Source of the DNA: Bacillaceae bacterium SAS-127
GTDB lineage: Bacteria > Bacillota > Bacilli > Bacillales > Domibacillaceae
Reading direction: 5' to 3'
DNA: 64,000 nt
NCBI GenBank assembly: GCA_002261155.1
Contig: NKXN01000020.1
Coordinates: forward strand, 1-64,000
Positions 37,390-46,320 of this stretch are shown piece by piece. How positions within the stretch are numbered: position 1 is the stretch's first letter; every line of letters starts with the position of its first letter. The notes under the pieces were generated by a model. It searched no databases and was not told the DNA's origin. It saw only the letters and a program-made list of their open reading frames with translations. A program made the translations under genes and the position numbers.

Positions 37390-37856
37390 TTCATCTAAAA
37401 TCGGCAAGGATACCCCTTCTTCAATCGTGTGAAGGGCGATAGCCCAACGATAAGTGGGGGAAGAATTGCCATCAGATACGGTATGGTAGGTTAAAATCGT
37501 AAGGTTTCATACCATATCAAGTATCTGAACCTTCCACCTTGCTCCCTCCTTTCTGTTATACTAAATTAGAATATAAGAGAAAACTGTTGCGTAAAAGGCA
37601 CTCTTATAAATCTTTAACGTATGAAAACCCGTTCTGAAACGGTTACTACTTGGGTATATCTCTTGTAGTAGGGGCGAAGTCAACCGTCTTTATGTTCCAC
37701 CACTCCAAGGTAGGAGGTCTCAACAACCGTTTGCACTACTGGGTAGGAACAAGCGTAGTTACCATCTATGAGGGTAGAGGTACTGCCGAATTTCGGCAGA
37801 CGCAAGCCCCCACTTCAAACAGACCGTAAGAGTGTTAAGTGGTGGGCTGTTGACAT
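37390..37856 (+). mobile_element. Transposase-less IS200/IS605-like remnant
   Basis: This stretch has no open reading frame but is highly structured. The left part has a hairpin CCCTTC...GAAGGG (37413-37436) after TTCAT (37390-37394), a plausible insertion motif. The right part has CTGCCGAA/TTCGGCAG (37783-37799) and a terminal stem AGCCCCCACTT/AAGTGGTGGGCT (37805-37848), then GTTGAC. AAGTGGGGG at the left (37453-37461) is complementary to CCCCCACTT at the right. This resembles the ends of IS605-type elements that encode TnpB, with both tnpA and tnpB deleted. Family and exact ends are inference. Confidence 0.55.
37640..37856 (+). ncRNA. Candidate orphan omega-RNA (TnpB guide RNA scaffold)
   Basis: The right 200 bases carry GGTAGGAGGTCTCAACAACC, AGGGTAGAGGTACTGCC, a CTGCCGAA hairpin and a terminal AGCCCCCACTT hairpin ending in GTTGAC. 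From memory this order of motifs is typical of the 3' end of Firmicute IS605/TnpB elements, where the guide scaffold is transcribed. If it is transcribed, the guide would be the sequence after about 37855. No TnpB is encoded in this window. Start and end are approximate. Confidence 0.4.
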
Positions 37857-37911
37857 TATATATAAGACTTGAGGTAGCACCTTAGGTCACATTGACTGGT
37901 CATTTGCAGTC

Positions 37912-37947
37912 GGGACTGATTTGATTGTAATCGTCAGTCCTTTTTTT
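37912..37947 (+). terminator. Terminator downstream of the IS605-like remnant
   Basis: GGACTGA and TCAGTCC pair and are followed by seven T. No plus-strand protein gene lies upstream within 900 bases, so a non-coding transcript is implied. Confidence 0.7.
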
Positions 37948-37975
37948 GTGAAAAGAGTCCAATTATAAAATAAAT

Positions 37976-38020
37976 AAAAAACCCGTAAAACATTGAATGA
38001 ACAATGTTTTGCGGGTTTTT
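37976..38020 (-). terminator. Terminator after rpsD
   Basis: A long stem AAAACCCG...AAAACATTG pairs with CAATGTTTT...CGGGTTTT. Read on the minus strand it ends in a T-run downstream of rpsD. Confidence 0.85.
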
Positions 38021-38045
38021 GTAATCAGGTTTACAACCCGATTTA

Positions 38046-38648
38046 TTAACGAGAGTAATACTCTACGATTAGAGATTCGTTGATTTCAGCTGATAATTCA
38101 GCACGCTCAGGAAGGCGAGTGAATGTACCTTCTAATTTGTCAGCATCGAAAGTTAAGTATTCAGGAACGAAGTTGTTAACTTCGATTGCTTCTTTAACGA
38201 TTTCAAGGCTTCTTGATTTCTCGCGAACAGAAATCACTTGGTTTGGTTTTACTTGGTAAGATGGGATATCAACGCGTTGACCATCAACCGTTACGTGACC
38301 GTGGTTAACAAGCTGACGAGCTTGACGACGAGTACGAGCTAAACCAAGGCGGTAAACTAGGTTGTCTAGGCGGCATTCAAGAAGGATCATGAAGTTTTCG
38401 CCATATACACCTTTCATTTTACCAGCTTTTACGAATAGGTTACGGAATTGACGCTCATTTACTCCATACATATGACGAAGTTTTTGCTTCTCTTGTAATT
38501 GTAAACCGTATTCAGAAAGTTTTTTACGTTGGTTTGGACCATGTTGTCCAGGTGCGTAAGGACGCTTTTCTAATTCTTTTCCTGTTCCGCTAAGAGAGAT
38601 TCCTAGGCGGCGAGATAATTTCCAGCTTGGACCAGTATAACGAGCCAT
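38046..38648 (-). CDS. rpsD: 30S ribosomal protein S4
   Basis: A 200-residue S4 protein. The N-terminal part ([18 protein letters not shown]) and the S4 RNA-binding domain ([19 protein letters not shown], near residues 92-110) are unmistakable. It nucleates assembly of the 16S rRNA 5' domain. It is transcribed alone, as in B. subtilis, where S4 represses its own mRNA by binding the leader. A GGAGGAG ribosome-binding site precedes the ATG. Confidence 0.96.
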   Translation of the reverse strand: MARYTGPSWKLSRRLGISLSGTGKELEKRPYAPGQHGPNQRKKLSEYGLQLQEKQKLRHMYGVNERQFRNLFVKAGKMKGVYGENFMILLECRLDNLVYRLGLARTRRQARQLVNHGHVTVDGQRVDIPSYQVKPNQVISVREKSRSLEIVKEAIEVNNFVPEYLTFDADKLEGTFTRLPERAELSAEINESLIVEYYSR

Positions 38649-38842
38649 AATATAGCTCCTCCTTTAAATGTTTTTATTTTGTTGTAAAATAAAAACCGGG
38701 TGAGACAGCAATTCGGTCATTTTGTTTTCATGCACCATCGCCCCAGCAGCAGAGGGTTACGCGATGCCCCTTTGATGGCTTAAGATCAAGGAACAAAATG
38801 AATTCGCAAAAGTGTTCACTTAGGCTGCATTTATTTTACACA
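38649..38842 (-). promoter_or_regulatory. rpsD leader, putative S4 autoregulatory RNA
   Basis: About 190 bases of transcribed leader with extensive complementarity. GGGGCATCGC (38768 downward) can pair with GCGATGGTGC (near 38738), and CATTTTGTT sequences recur near both ends. B. subtilis rpsD has an S4-binding leader at this place; the structure here is compatible with it but was not folded. Confidence 0.55.
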
Positions 38843-38848
38843 AAGAAT

Positions 38849-38877
38849 AGTATATAATTTTATTTTATACATGTCAA
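38849..38877 (-). promoter_or_regulatory. rpsD promoter
   Basis: On the minus strand a perfect TTGACA (38872-38877) and TATACT (38849-38854) are 17 bases apart. Confidence 0.8.
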
Positions 38878-39015
38878 TATATATTATCTTGAGAATAAAA
38901 CTGTTTTATAAAACTTTAGTCGGAGGAAATATGTTATAATCATCAAGGATGGCTGGTGATTCACCGATTAAATATAAGAAAATTTCTATCCGAATAGAAA
39001 TGTAGGTGAGATGAG

Positions 39016-40842
39016 ATGGATAGTGACGATAAAATCGAATGGTTAGTGAACTATAAAGCGATGTTATTTCAGTTAATCATTCAAAGTCAAAAAAGTTTAA
39101 TAACTCCGGAACAGCTTGTACAGGAGTGGCTCGATGTGGTTAGTTTACTATTTAAAACAAATGAGCTTACGTTATATCGGGTAGAACACCTATACTCTGG
39201 ATGTATCGATGTAGAAAAAATAGCTAGAGATGAGTATGACTCTGTCTATCAAGCGTTTACAGCTCCATTTCTTAAAGGCGAGAACTTGCCTAAGGAAGGG
39301 AATATTGGTTTTAAGCTTTTTGATGATAATGAGTTATATTTATTTTTACAAGTGCAGGACACTTTACTTGAAGAGTTTACTGATGAGCAATTGAGTTCAT
39401 TTGTGCAAACAACGAATGAATTTAGCATCTTTATCAAACAAATGACTTTTGGAACGAATAATGAAAAAAGATATAAAGAACTATTTAATGTGACAGAGAA
39501 ATTTCATTCGTCTTTAGATATTGAATATGTACTTGGTGAAATATTGTCCACACTGGAACGAGTATTTCCTAAATATACGTATCATTTCTTATTAGCGATT
39601 GATGATCGATATAAAGAATTACCGACAGAACATTTTAATTTTGAACGGGCGAGCGAAGAAGCGATGTCCGCTTATATAAATGGTAAAGTGCAGCTAGAGC
39701 AACGTCAGGGAAGAAAAGCTTCTATTCTCTATGCCCCATTGATGGGTAAGCAAGGTGTGTATGGGGTTTTGCAAGTGAAGGTTCCTATTGAAAGACAGAT
39801 ATTAGAAAGCGAAAAAGATTTTATTCGGATTTTGGCTAATACAGGTGGGAGTGCGATCGAGAAAGCTAAATTGTATGAGCAGTCACGTAAGTTGATTGCT
39901 GATTTGCAGTTAATTAATGCAACGTCGCATCAACTCAATTCGACATTACGTTTTACTGATACGACCCAATACTTAAATGATCAAATTGCACGTTTTTTTC
40001 AAGCCTCGGCGGTTGGGTTTGTGTTTATGGATGATGAAAAAATGGAAATACTTCCAGGTAGTGGTGGGTTTTTCCATGAGCACGAAGGACAACGATATAT
40101 TGAATACGCTTGGAAACGAATTCAAAAAGAAAAGGATTCTTTTTTCGTTGGAGAGTTAGCAGGGAAAATAGAAGAAGAACATCTACTTTACCGTTCTTTA
40201 ATGGTTGTACCGATGGTTCATGGAAACGTGTTGAAAGGCTTTTGTATTGTTTTGAAGCAGGAAGCTTATGGGTTTACGTTTGATATGTACAAGTTGTTAC
40301 AATCGTTAATTCATCACTCGACTCTCGGTTTAACGAATGCGATGTTACGAGAGGAGTTAGAGAAGCTTGTTATTACCGATCACTTGACGAAGCTGTTTTC
40401 CCGAAGTTATTTAGATCGTTCTATTTCCGAATCGATTGCACAAGATGAAGAAGGAACGTTTTTATTAATAGATATTGATGATTTTAAAGCTGTTAACGAT
40501 ACGTATGGTCATCAAACAGGTGATGAGACCATTATTCAAGTAGCACAGCTCATCGGAAAAACAACAGGAGAGAACGATATTGCCGCTCGTTGGGGAGGAG
40601 AGGAACTCGCCATCTATTTTCCAGAGAAGTCTTTGGAAGAAGGCGTGGCGATTGCTGAGCAATTAGTAGAAAGTGTTGCTCATTCAACGAACCCAAAGGT
40701 GACTATTTCTTGCGGTGTGGCTTACTGGTCTAAAGAACAACCGAGCAGTGTGAAAGTGTTATTTAATCAAGCGGATGAAGCGCTCTATAAAGCGAAAAAA
40801 ACCGGGAAGAACAAAGTGATTATTTGTTCGAATGATCAATAA
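39016..40842 (+). CDS. dgcP: GAF-GGDEF diguanylate cyclase DgcP
   Basis: A 608-residue soluble protein. Residues about 150-290 and 300-440 look like GAF sensor domains. Residues 445-605 are a GGDEF domain with an intact active site, RWGGEELAIYF (near 525-535), plus the metal-binding DIDDFKAVNDTYGHQTGDE. It should make cyclic di-GMP. No RxxD inhibitory site is present five residues before GGEEL. It matches B. subtilis YtrP/DgcP next to rpsD. In B. subtilis ytsP follows; here hisJ lies next on the other strand. Confidence 0.9.
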   Translation: MDSDDKIEWLVNYKAMLFQLIIQSQKSLITPEQLVQEWLDVVSLLFKTNELTLYRVEHLYSGCIDVEKIARDEYDSVYQAFTAPFLKGENLPKEGNIGFKLFDDNELYLFLQVQDTLLEEFTDEQLSSFVQTTNEFSIFIKQMTFGTNNEKRYKELFNVTEKFHSSLDIEYVLGEILSTLERVFPKYTYHFLLAIDDRYKELPTEHFNFERASEEAMSAYINGKVQLEQRQGRKASILYAPLMGKQGVYGVLQVKVPIERQILESEKDFIRILANTGGSAIEKAKLYEQSRKLIADLQLINATSHQLNSTLRFTDTTQYLNDQIARFFQASAVGFVFMDDEKMEILPGSGGFFHEHEGQRYIEYAWKRIQKEKDSFFVGELAGKIEEEHLLYRSLMVVPMVHGNVLKGFCIVLKQEAYGFTFDMYKLLQSLIHHSTLGLTNAMLREELEKLVITDHLTKLFSRSYLDRSISESIAQDEEGTFLLIDIDDFKAVNDTYGHQTGDETIIQVAQLIGKTTGENDIAARWGGEELAIYFPEKSLEEGVAIAEQLVESVAHSTNPKVTISCGVAYWSKEQPSSVKVLFNQADEALYKAKKTGKNKVIICSNDQ

Positions 40843-40846
40843 AGTG

Positions 40847-40915
40847 AAAGACCTACCTTTCATCAAATGGGTGTCCTCTTTTAGGGCTCATTTGGTGGTA
40901 AGGGTAGGTCTTTTT
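40847..40915. terminator. Terminator between dgcP and hisJ
   Basis: AAAGACCTACCTTT pairs with AAGGGTAGGTCTTT across a longer hairpin, with T-runs for both convergent genes. Confidence 0.8.
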
Positions 40916-40951
40916 ATTGTTGGTTTATTGCTTGATGTGTTTAGTCAAAGG

Positions 40952-41743
40952 TTATAGTTGAATCTGTTCGCTTCCTTGGCCAATTCCTTTGGCAGAGTGG
41001 GCATCTGATCCATAGACTAATGGAATCCCTAGTGCTTTTGCTTTCGTAGCTATTTCTGCTGGCGGGTATGTTTCACCGCATAAAGGTTTGACGACGCCTG
41101 CACCGTTATAATCAAGTTCATAGTGATATAGTTTCGCTTTTTGTAAAACTCCATCAATTTCAACGCTGAAATCTTTCGTACAAGGGAATTTCTGTTGGAA
41201 TTTATGGACAAGCGTCATATGTCCGATTCGTTTCGGTTTATATTTGCCAAGATCAGCTAAAATCGATTGATGCACCGTGTGAAAATAAGTTTGATAAATG
41301 GCTGACACTGAACCGAAAGTGGCAATCATCTCTTCGAACATGTCATCACTATAGTCGAGACAGTACCAATTTTGTTTGTGTTTTAAGAAATGGACAGAAA
41401 GGATCGAGTCATCAAGGTAGGGACCGTATTCATTTAAGAATTTTGTCGTCTCCTTCTCGAAGCCTTCAACATAATCCACTTCTAATCCAAGGTGGATAGT
41501 CAGGTCTTGTTTGTACTCTTTTTGTATCTGTTGAACGGCACTTAAATATTCCTCTATGACAGAAAGTTCCATAGCACTATCCTTTGTCGGGGTCGTATCG
41601 ATAAATCCTTTTGGCAGCGGTGCATGCTCAGTGAAGGTAATTTCACGAAACCCTTGGCGAATAGCGGTTTCTACATAATCGTTTAAAGCATCCTTTGATC
41701 CATGCGGACAAAAGGGGGTGTGAATATGCCCATCTCGTTTCAT
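40952..41743 (-). CDS. hisJ: Histidinol-phosphatase (PHP family)
   Basis: A 263-residue PHP-domain phosphatase. The metal-binding motifs DGHIHTPFCPHG at the N-terminus, TFTEHAPLP near residue 38 and YGSDAHSAKGIG near the end are typical of HisJ. It dephosphorylates histidinol phosphate, the second-last stage of histidine synthesis, away from the his operon. B. subtilis has it at the same place (ytvP). The ribosome-binding site CTGGAGG precedes the ATG. Confidence 0.92.
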   Translation of the reverse strand: MKRDGHIHTPFCPHGSKDALNDYVETAIRQGFREITFTEHAPLPKGFIDTTPTKDSAMELSVIEEYLSAVQQIQKEYKQDLTIHLGLEVDYVEGFEKETTKFLNEYGPYLDDSILSVHFLKHKQNWYCLDYSDDMFEEMIATFGSVSAIYQTYFHTVHQSILADLGKYKPKRIGHMTLVHKFQQKFPCTKDFSVEIDGVLQKAKLYHYELDYNGAGVVKPLCGETYPPAEIATKAKALGIPLVYGSDAHSAKGIGQGSEQIQL

Positions 41744-41937
41744 TAGTATTCCTCCAGATTATCTAGTCGTTATATAAGTGTAACAAATTTTTTTCGAAAC
41801 TAGGCGAAAAAAACGAATTTTGTCATTAAAAAAAGTCAAATACATGATATTATTAGTAGTATTGAGAGCGGATTATTCACATTGATATATAGAAAGTGTA
41901 TAGATTGATTTTTTGATAGAAGAACAGGGGGCTTAAC

Positions 41938-43623
41938 ATGAAATATGTAATTGGCGGAGTATTACTAGTAGCCATACTTTTAATCATTGCCTATATAAAT
42001 AGAAGGAAGTTGTTCAAGCAAATCGATGAGCTGGAGCAAAAGAAGATCGAGTTAATGAATCGGCCTGTATCCGAGGAATTGACAAAAGTGAAGCAGTTAA
42101 ACATGACTGGTCAGACGGAAGAGTTGTTTGATCGCTGGCGTGCAATGTGGGATGAAGTGTTAGCAGAAGAGCTTCCAAACGTGGACGAAAAATTGTTTGA
42201 AGCAGAGGAATGGTTAAATAAATATCGCTTTGGTAAAGCAAGAGAGATTAATGAAGAGATTTCTTATCAATTGGAACAATCGGAAGAGAAAGTGAATACG
42301 ATCATAGCTGAGCTGAAAGTGTTGATCGGTAGTGAAGAGCAAAATCGAAAAGAAAGTGAAGAGATTAAAGAGAAGCAACGAGCAGCAAGAAAGCAGCTAC
42401 TTGCTCACCGTCACACATTCGGAAAAGCAGCTCCGATATTTGAAGTCCAACTAGATGCCTTATCTTCGCAATTTGATAAGTTTGAAGATTTAACAAATGA
42501 AGGGAATTATTTAGAGGCAAGAGAGACGATTCTTAAGCTGCAGGAAGATATGAATTTGATCCTACATAATATGGAGCGAGTCCCTGTACTGTTATCGGAA
42601 ACGACTAATCTGTTACCTTCACAACTTAATGAAATTCAGTCAGGTTATCGAGAGATGAAGAAAAGCGGGTATTTACTTGATCATTTACATATTGAGAAAG
42701 AGATTACTGATTTGCGTGAACAGCTTGAGCAGTTTAAGGAATATATCATTAAAACGGATACACATGAAGTAGAAGAAGGCATCCGTGATGTAAAAGATAG
42801 TATTGACTTTTTCTATGATTTGCTAGAAAAAGAAGTCGATGCGAAGCACTTTATTATCGAAAATAATGAATCAACGAGAGAGAAAATTGAGCAGGTGCAA
42901 CAAGCGAATGAACAATTGCAAGATGAAACAGATGCCGTTCGCCAAAGCTATCAGTTAATTGAAGAAGAAGCGGGTCTCCCTCATAAGATCGAGGAGGAGC
43001 TTTTTCGAGTGGTCAAAAAATATGACAACCTTGAATCAAGAATCGTCCAGCAAAAAACCGCTTACTCTTTTTTGCATGATGAGTTAAAGGAAATCCATGA
43101 TCAACTAAAAGAATTACAAAAAGAACAAACAAGCTTTACTCACTTCTTGCAGACGCTTCGCAAAGATGAGATGGAGGCACGTGATCAACTGCTTGAACTT
43201 CGGAGAAAGGTGAATGATATTTTTCGGACGATCCAAAAAAGCAATATGCCAGGCGTACCGGAATTTTATCAATCTTTGACAGAAGAAGCGAAGAGTCGAG
43301 TCGATGAGGTCGTGAATTGTTTGAATGAAAAGCCTTTAAACATGAAGCAAGTTCAGGATAAGCTACGAGAAGCGCTACAATCAGTAGAGCATTTAGAGAA
43401 GAAGACGGAAGAAATGATTGAACAAGCAGAACTTGCTGAAAGAATTATTCAATACGGTAATCGATACAAACGTTCACATCCTGCGATCAGCTCACAGCTT
43501 AACCAAGCGGAGCTCGCCTTTAGAAATTATGATTATCGAGCGGCGCTAGAAGAAGCGGCAACAGCTATCGATAAAGTCGATCCAAAAGGGTTAAAAAAGC
43601 TTGAGAAAATGATGAACGGTTAA
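41938..43623 (+). CDS. ezrA: Septation ring formation regulator EzrA
   Basis: A 561-residue protein with an N-terminal transmembrane segment (IGGVLLVAILLIIAYI) followed by almost continuous spectrin-like coiled coils rich in Glu, Lys and Gln. EzrA is anchored in the membrane with its coil facing the cytoplasm and restrains FtsZ ring formation. The C-terminal YRAALEEAATAIDKVDPKG is typical. Length and neighbours (hisJ and brnQ) match Bacillus. A divergent promoter region of about 190 bases separates it from hisJ. Confidence 0.94.
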   Translation: MKYVIGGVLLVAILLIIAYINRRKLFKQIDELEQKKIELMNRPVSEELTKVKQLNMTGQTEELFDRWRAMWDEVLAEELPNVDEKLFEAEEWLNKYRFGKAREINEEISYQLEQSEEKVNTIIAELKVLIGSEEQNRKESEEIKEKQRAARKQLLAHRHTFGKAAPIFEVQLDALSSQFDKFEDLTNEGNYLEARETILKLQEDMNLILHNMERVPVLLSETTNLLPSQLNEIQSGYREMKKSGYLLDHLHIEKEITDLREQLEQFKEYIIKTDTHEVEEGIRDVKDSIDFFYDLLEKEVDAKHFIIENNESTREKIEQVQQANEQLQDETDAVRQSYQLIEEEAGLPHKIEEELFRVVKKYDNLESRIVQQKTAYSFLHDELKEIHDQLKELQKEQTSFTHFLQTLRKDEMEARDQLLELRRKVNDIFRTIQKSNMPGVPEFYQSLTEEAKSRVDEVVNCLNEKPLNMKQVQDKLREALQSVEHLEKKTEEMIEQAELAERIIQYGNRYKRSHPAISSQLNQAELAFRNYDYRAALEEAATAIDKVDPKGLKKLEKMMNG

Positions 43624-43628
43624 TAAGG

Positions 43629-43660
43629 AAAGGGGCGTATCCGTTAAGGACGCCCCTTTT
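43629..43660. terminator. Terminator between ezrA and brnQ
   Basis: AAGGGGCGT and ACGCCCCTT form a strong stem between convergent genes. Confidence 0.85.
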
Positions 43661-43662
43661 GT

Positions 43663-45012
43663 CTATGATTCAATATGAGGATGATGCACCTTTTTCCAGC
43701 CTAGTAAGGAAGCGAATAGAAAGCCGATAATCGCTCCTAGTACGGCAGGAATTAACCACCCGAGCCCAGCAGAGAGGAAAGGAATGAACTTTAATGCATC
43801 AACAGCAGCCGATACATCGACGCCAGCTACATGAAGAGCATCGAGCAGGCTAATGAAACCAGTAGGTAACAATGCACCGATATAGACGGCTGAATACCCT
43901 TTAAAAAGTGGGTCAACAAATGATAACAATAGTATTACAATTGCTAATGGATAGATCATGATTAATACCGGTAAGGAAATAGCAATCAATTTCGTTAAAC
44001 CAGCGTTGGCGATGGCCATGCTAAATAGCGACATGATCATGACTAACTTCGGATAGGATAACTTAGATGATAAGCGACTGAAATATTGAGCTGTCGCTGA
44101 CACAAGCCCTACCGATGTTGTAATACAAGCGAAGAAAATCGCTAACGCCAAAATAATTGTCCCTGCCTCACCATATAAATGAGTCGCGGCTTTGGATAAA
44201 ATGGTTCCGCCGTTTTCTTGTACACTAATTGCTTCTGTGCTTGTTGCACCAATAAAAGAAAGGGAGATATATACGAGTGCTAATCCGATAGCAGCAATGA
44301 AGCCAGCTTGAATACACACTTTGGCAATCTGTTTTTTTTCCGTTACACCCTTATCCATAATCGCTGAAATGACAACGATCCCAAAGATAAGAGCCGCAAT
44401 TGTATCCATCGTTAAATATCCTTCAATAAACCCTTTAAAGAGAGGAGCGGACACATAATCTATATGCGGTGGTTGAATTTCTCCCATCGGAGTAATAAAG
44501 CTTTTGCTGACAAGGATTGCTAACACCAGTAGAAGCAGTGGTGTCAAAATCTTGCCGATTCGATCAACCAGCTTCGTTGGATTTAATGAGAGCCATCCTG
44601 TTAAGGAAAAAAACAATGCCGTAAAAATGAATAAGGCATACGGGCTCTTGTTTAAATTTTCTGACAAAAAAGGCGATACTGAAATTTCATAAGCTACAGT
44701 TCCGGTTCTTGGTATACCGAAAAATGGTCCGATGGCTAAATACATCACGATTGTAAATATGACACCAAATAGTGGAGAAACCCGTCCAGCAATCGCTTGT
44801 ACACTACCTCCAGCTCGCGCAATGGCAATGACGCCAAGTAAAGGCAGGCCAACTCCCGTAATTAAAAATCCCGCGGTACCTAACCAAACATTTTCTCCTG
44901 CTTGCTGACCGAGGAAAGGGGGAAAAATCATATTTCCTGCTCCGAGAAATAGAGCGAAAAGCATCAATCCAACAGCAAATATTTCTTTCGCCGTTAAGGC
45001 TTTATTAGCCAT
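43663..45012 (-). CDS. brnQ: Branched-chain amino acid transporter (BrnQ family)
   Basis: A 449-residue protein with about twelve transmembrane segments of the LIVCS family. The start FAVGLMLFALFLGAGNMIFP is the family hallmark. It imports leucine, isoleucine and valine with a cation. It matches the B. subtilis BrnQ/BraB group by position. The AAGGAGG ribosome-binding site is good. A weak CodY-like box lies about 80 bases upstream. Confidence 0.92.
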   Translation of the reverse strand: MANKALTAKEIFAVGLMLFALFLGAGNMIFPPFLGQQAGENVWLGTAGFLITGVGLPLLGVIAIARAGGSVQAIAGRVSPLFGVIFTIVMYLAIGPFFGIPRTGTVAYEISVSPFLSENLNKSPYALFIFTALFFSLTGWLSLNPTKLVDRIGKILTPLLLLVLAILVSKSFITPMGEIQPPHIDYVSAPLFKGFIEGYLTMDTIAALIFGIVVISAIMDKGVTEKKQIAKVCIQAGFIAAIGLALVYISLSFIGATSTEAISVQENGGTILSKAATHLYGEAGTIILALAIFFACITTSVGLVSATAQYFSRLSSKLSYPKLVMIMSLFSMAIANAGLTKLIAISLPVLIMIYPLAIVILLLSFVDPLFKGYSAVYIGALLPTGFISLLDALHVAGVDVSAAVDALKFIPFLSAGLGWLIPAVLGAIIGFLFASLLGWKKVHHPHIES

Positions 45013-45090
45013 AAAGAACCTCCTTGAAATCTAAATCTACTCACAAGCAAAAATCATATCATAAAAAATAAACCTTATGTTAATAAAATT

Positions 45091-45105
45091 AAAAATTTGA
45101 AAATT
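45091..45105. promoter_or_regulatory. Possible CodY box upstream of brnQ
   Basis: AAAAATTTGAAAATT matches 11 of 15 positions of the CodY consensus AATTTTCWGAAAATT. brnQ-type genes are often CodY targets, but AT-rich DNA gives such matches by chance. Confidence 0.3.
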
Positions 45106-45178
45106 CAGATGAAGTTTTCATCAAAAAGCGGCTATGTTATGATAGCTGTTGAACAAACGGAAAAAAGCAGGTGCCTAC

Positions 45179-46315
45179 ATGATATATTTTGATAATAGTG
45201 CCACGACAAAACCATATAGAGAAGCTTTAGCAGCTTTTTCGAAGGTGAATGAGCAATTTTTTGGGAATCCATCTTCCTTACATCAGCTCGGATTAGAGGC
45301 AGAACAGTTATTGACTGGTGCTCGTCGCCAAGTTGCTTCATTAATAGGAGTCAAGCCAGAAGAGCTTCTGTTCACATCGGGAGGAACTGAATCGAATAAT
45401 TTGGCGATTAAAGGAACGGCACTCGCCTATAAAGACAGAGGAAGGCATATCATTACTCAGCAAACGGAGCATCCGTCTGTATTGCAGGCTTGCAGACAGC
45501 TAGAGGAGTATGGCTTTCGAGTCACTTATTTGCCAGTTGATCATGAAGGGCGTGTGTCGGTTCAAGCTCTTCAGCAAGCGTTAACTGATGAAACGATTTT
45601 AGTCTCTATTATGCATGTTAACAATGAAACTGGAACGGTTCAACCGATTGAAGAAATTGGAAGATTTCTCGCTCGCTATCCGAAAGTGCTGTTTCATGTA
45701 GATGATGTCCAAGGGATTGGAAAGGTGTCGCTCGACTTAAGAAATATTGATCTTTGTTCTTTCTCTGCTCATAAATTTCATGGGATGAAAGGAACGGGGG
45801 CGCTTTATAAAAGAGTGGGGGTTCAGTTATCACCGCTATTATCCGGTGGTGAACAAGAGTATAAAGTCCGAAGCGGAACCGAAAATACAGGTGGTATCGT
45901 GGCGATGGCGAAAGCGTTACGAATGACCGAGGAGAAACGTGTACAAGCAAGTTCAAGTATGAAAAGCATCCAAATATTTTTACGAACAGAACTAGAAAAA
46001 ATGAACGGAGTGACTATTCATACCCCAGCAACAGGCTGCGCGCCACATATACTGAATCTTTCTATTGAAGGTGTTAAAGGCGAAGTACTCGTTCATGCTT
46101 TAGAAGAAAAGGGCTGTTTCGTTTCCACAACAAGTGCTTGCTCTTCAAAACAGAAAAAAACGAGCACCGTATTGAGCGCAATGGGAATCTCGCAAGCGGA
46201 GGCAGATAGTAGCATCCGTCTAAGCCTTGCTTATGATAACTCTTTAGAAGAAGCGAAAACATTTACAAAGCAACTGCAGCATATTTTACCAAAATTAACG
46301 AAAGCCCAGAGGTGA
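45179..46315 (+). CDS. nifZ: Cysteine desulfurase (IscS/NifZ-type)
   Basis: A 378-residue class V aminotransferase-fold PLP enzyme. The start is MIYFDNSATTKP; the PLP lysine is K199 in SFSAHKFHGMKG; the sulfur-carrying Cys is C321 in TTSACSSKQK. It moves sulfur from cysteine to ThiI, whose gene starts just after the stop, as with B. subtilis NifZ. The frame is open to a TTG at 45149, but the conserved start is the ATG at 45179. The ribosome-binding site (AGGTG) is modest. Confidence 0.92.
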   Translation: MIYFDNSATTKPYREALAAFSKVNEQFFGNPSSLHQLGLEAEQLLTGARRQVASLIGVKPEELLFTSGGTESNNLAIKGTALAYKDRGRHIITQQTEHPSVLQACRQLEEYGFRVTYLPVDHEGRVSVQALQQALTDETILVSIMHVNNETGTVQPIEEIGRFLARYPKVLFHVDDVQGIGKVSLDLRNIDLCSFSAHKFHGMKGTGALYKRVGVQLSPLLSGGEQEYKVRSGTENTGGIVAMAKALRMTEEKRVQASSSMKSIQIFLRTELEKMNGVTIHTPATGCAPHILNLSIEGVKGEVLVHALEEKGCFVSTTSACSSKQKKTSTVLSAMGISQAEADSSIRLSLAYDNSLEEAKTFTKQLQHILPKLTKAQR

Positions 46316-46320
46316 CGATG

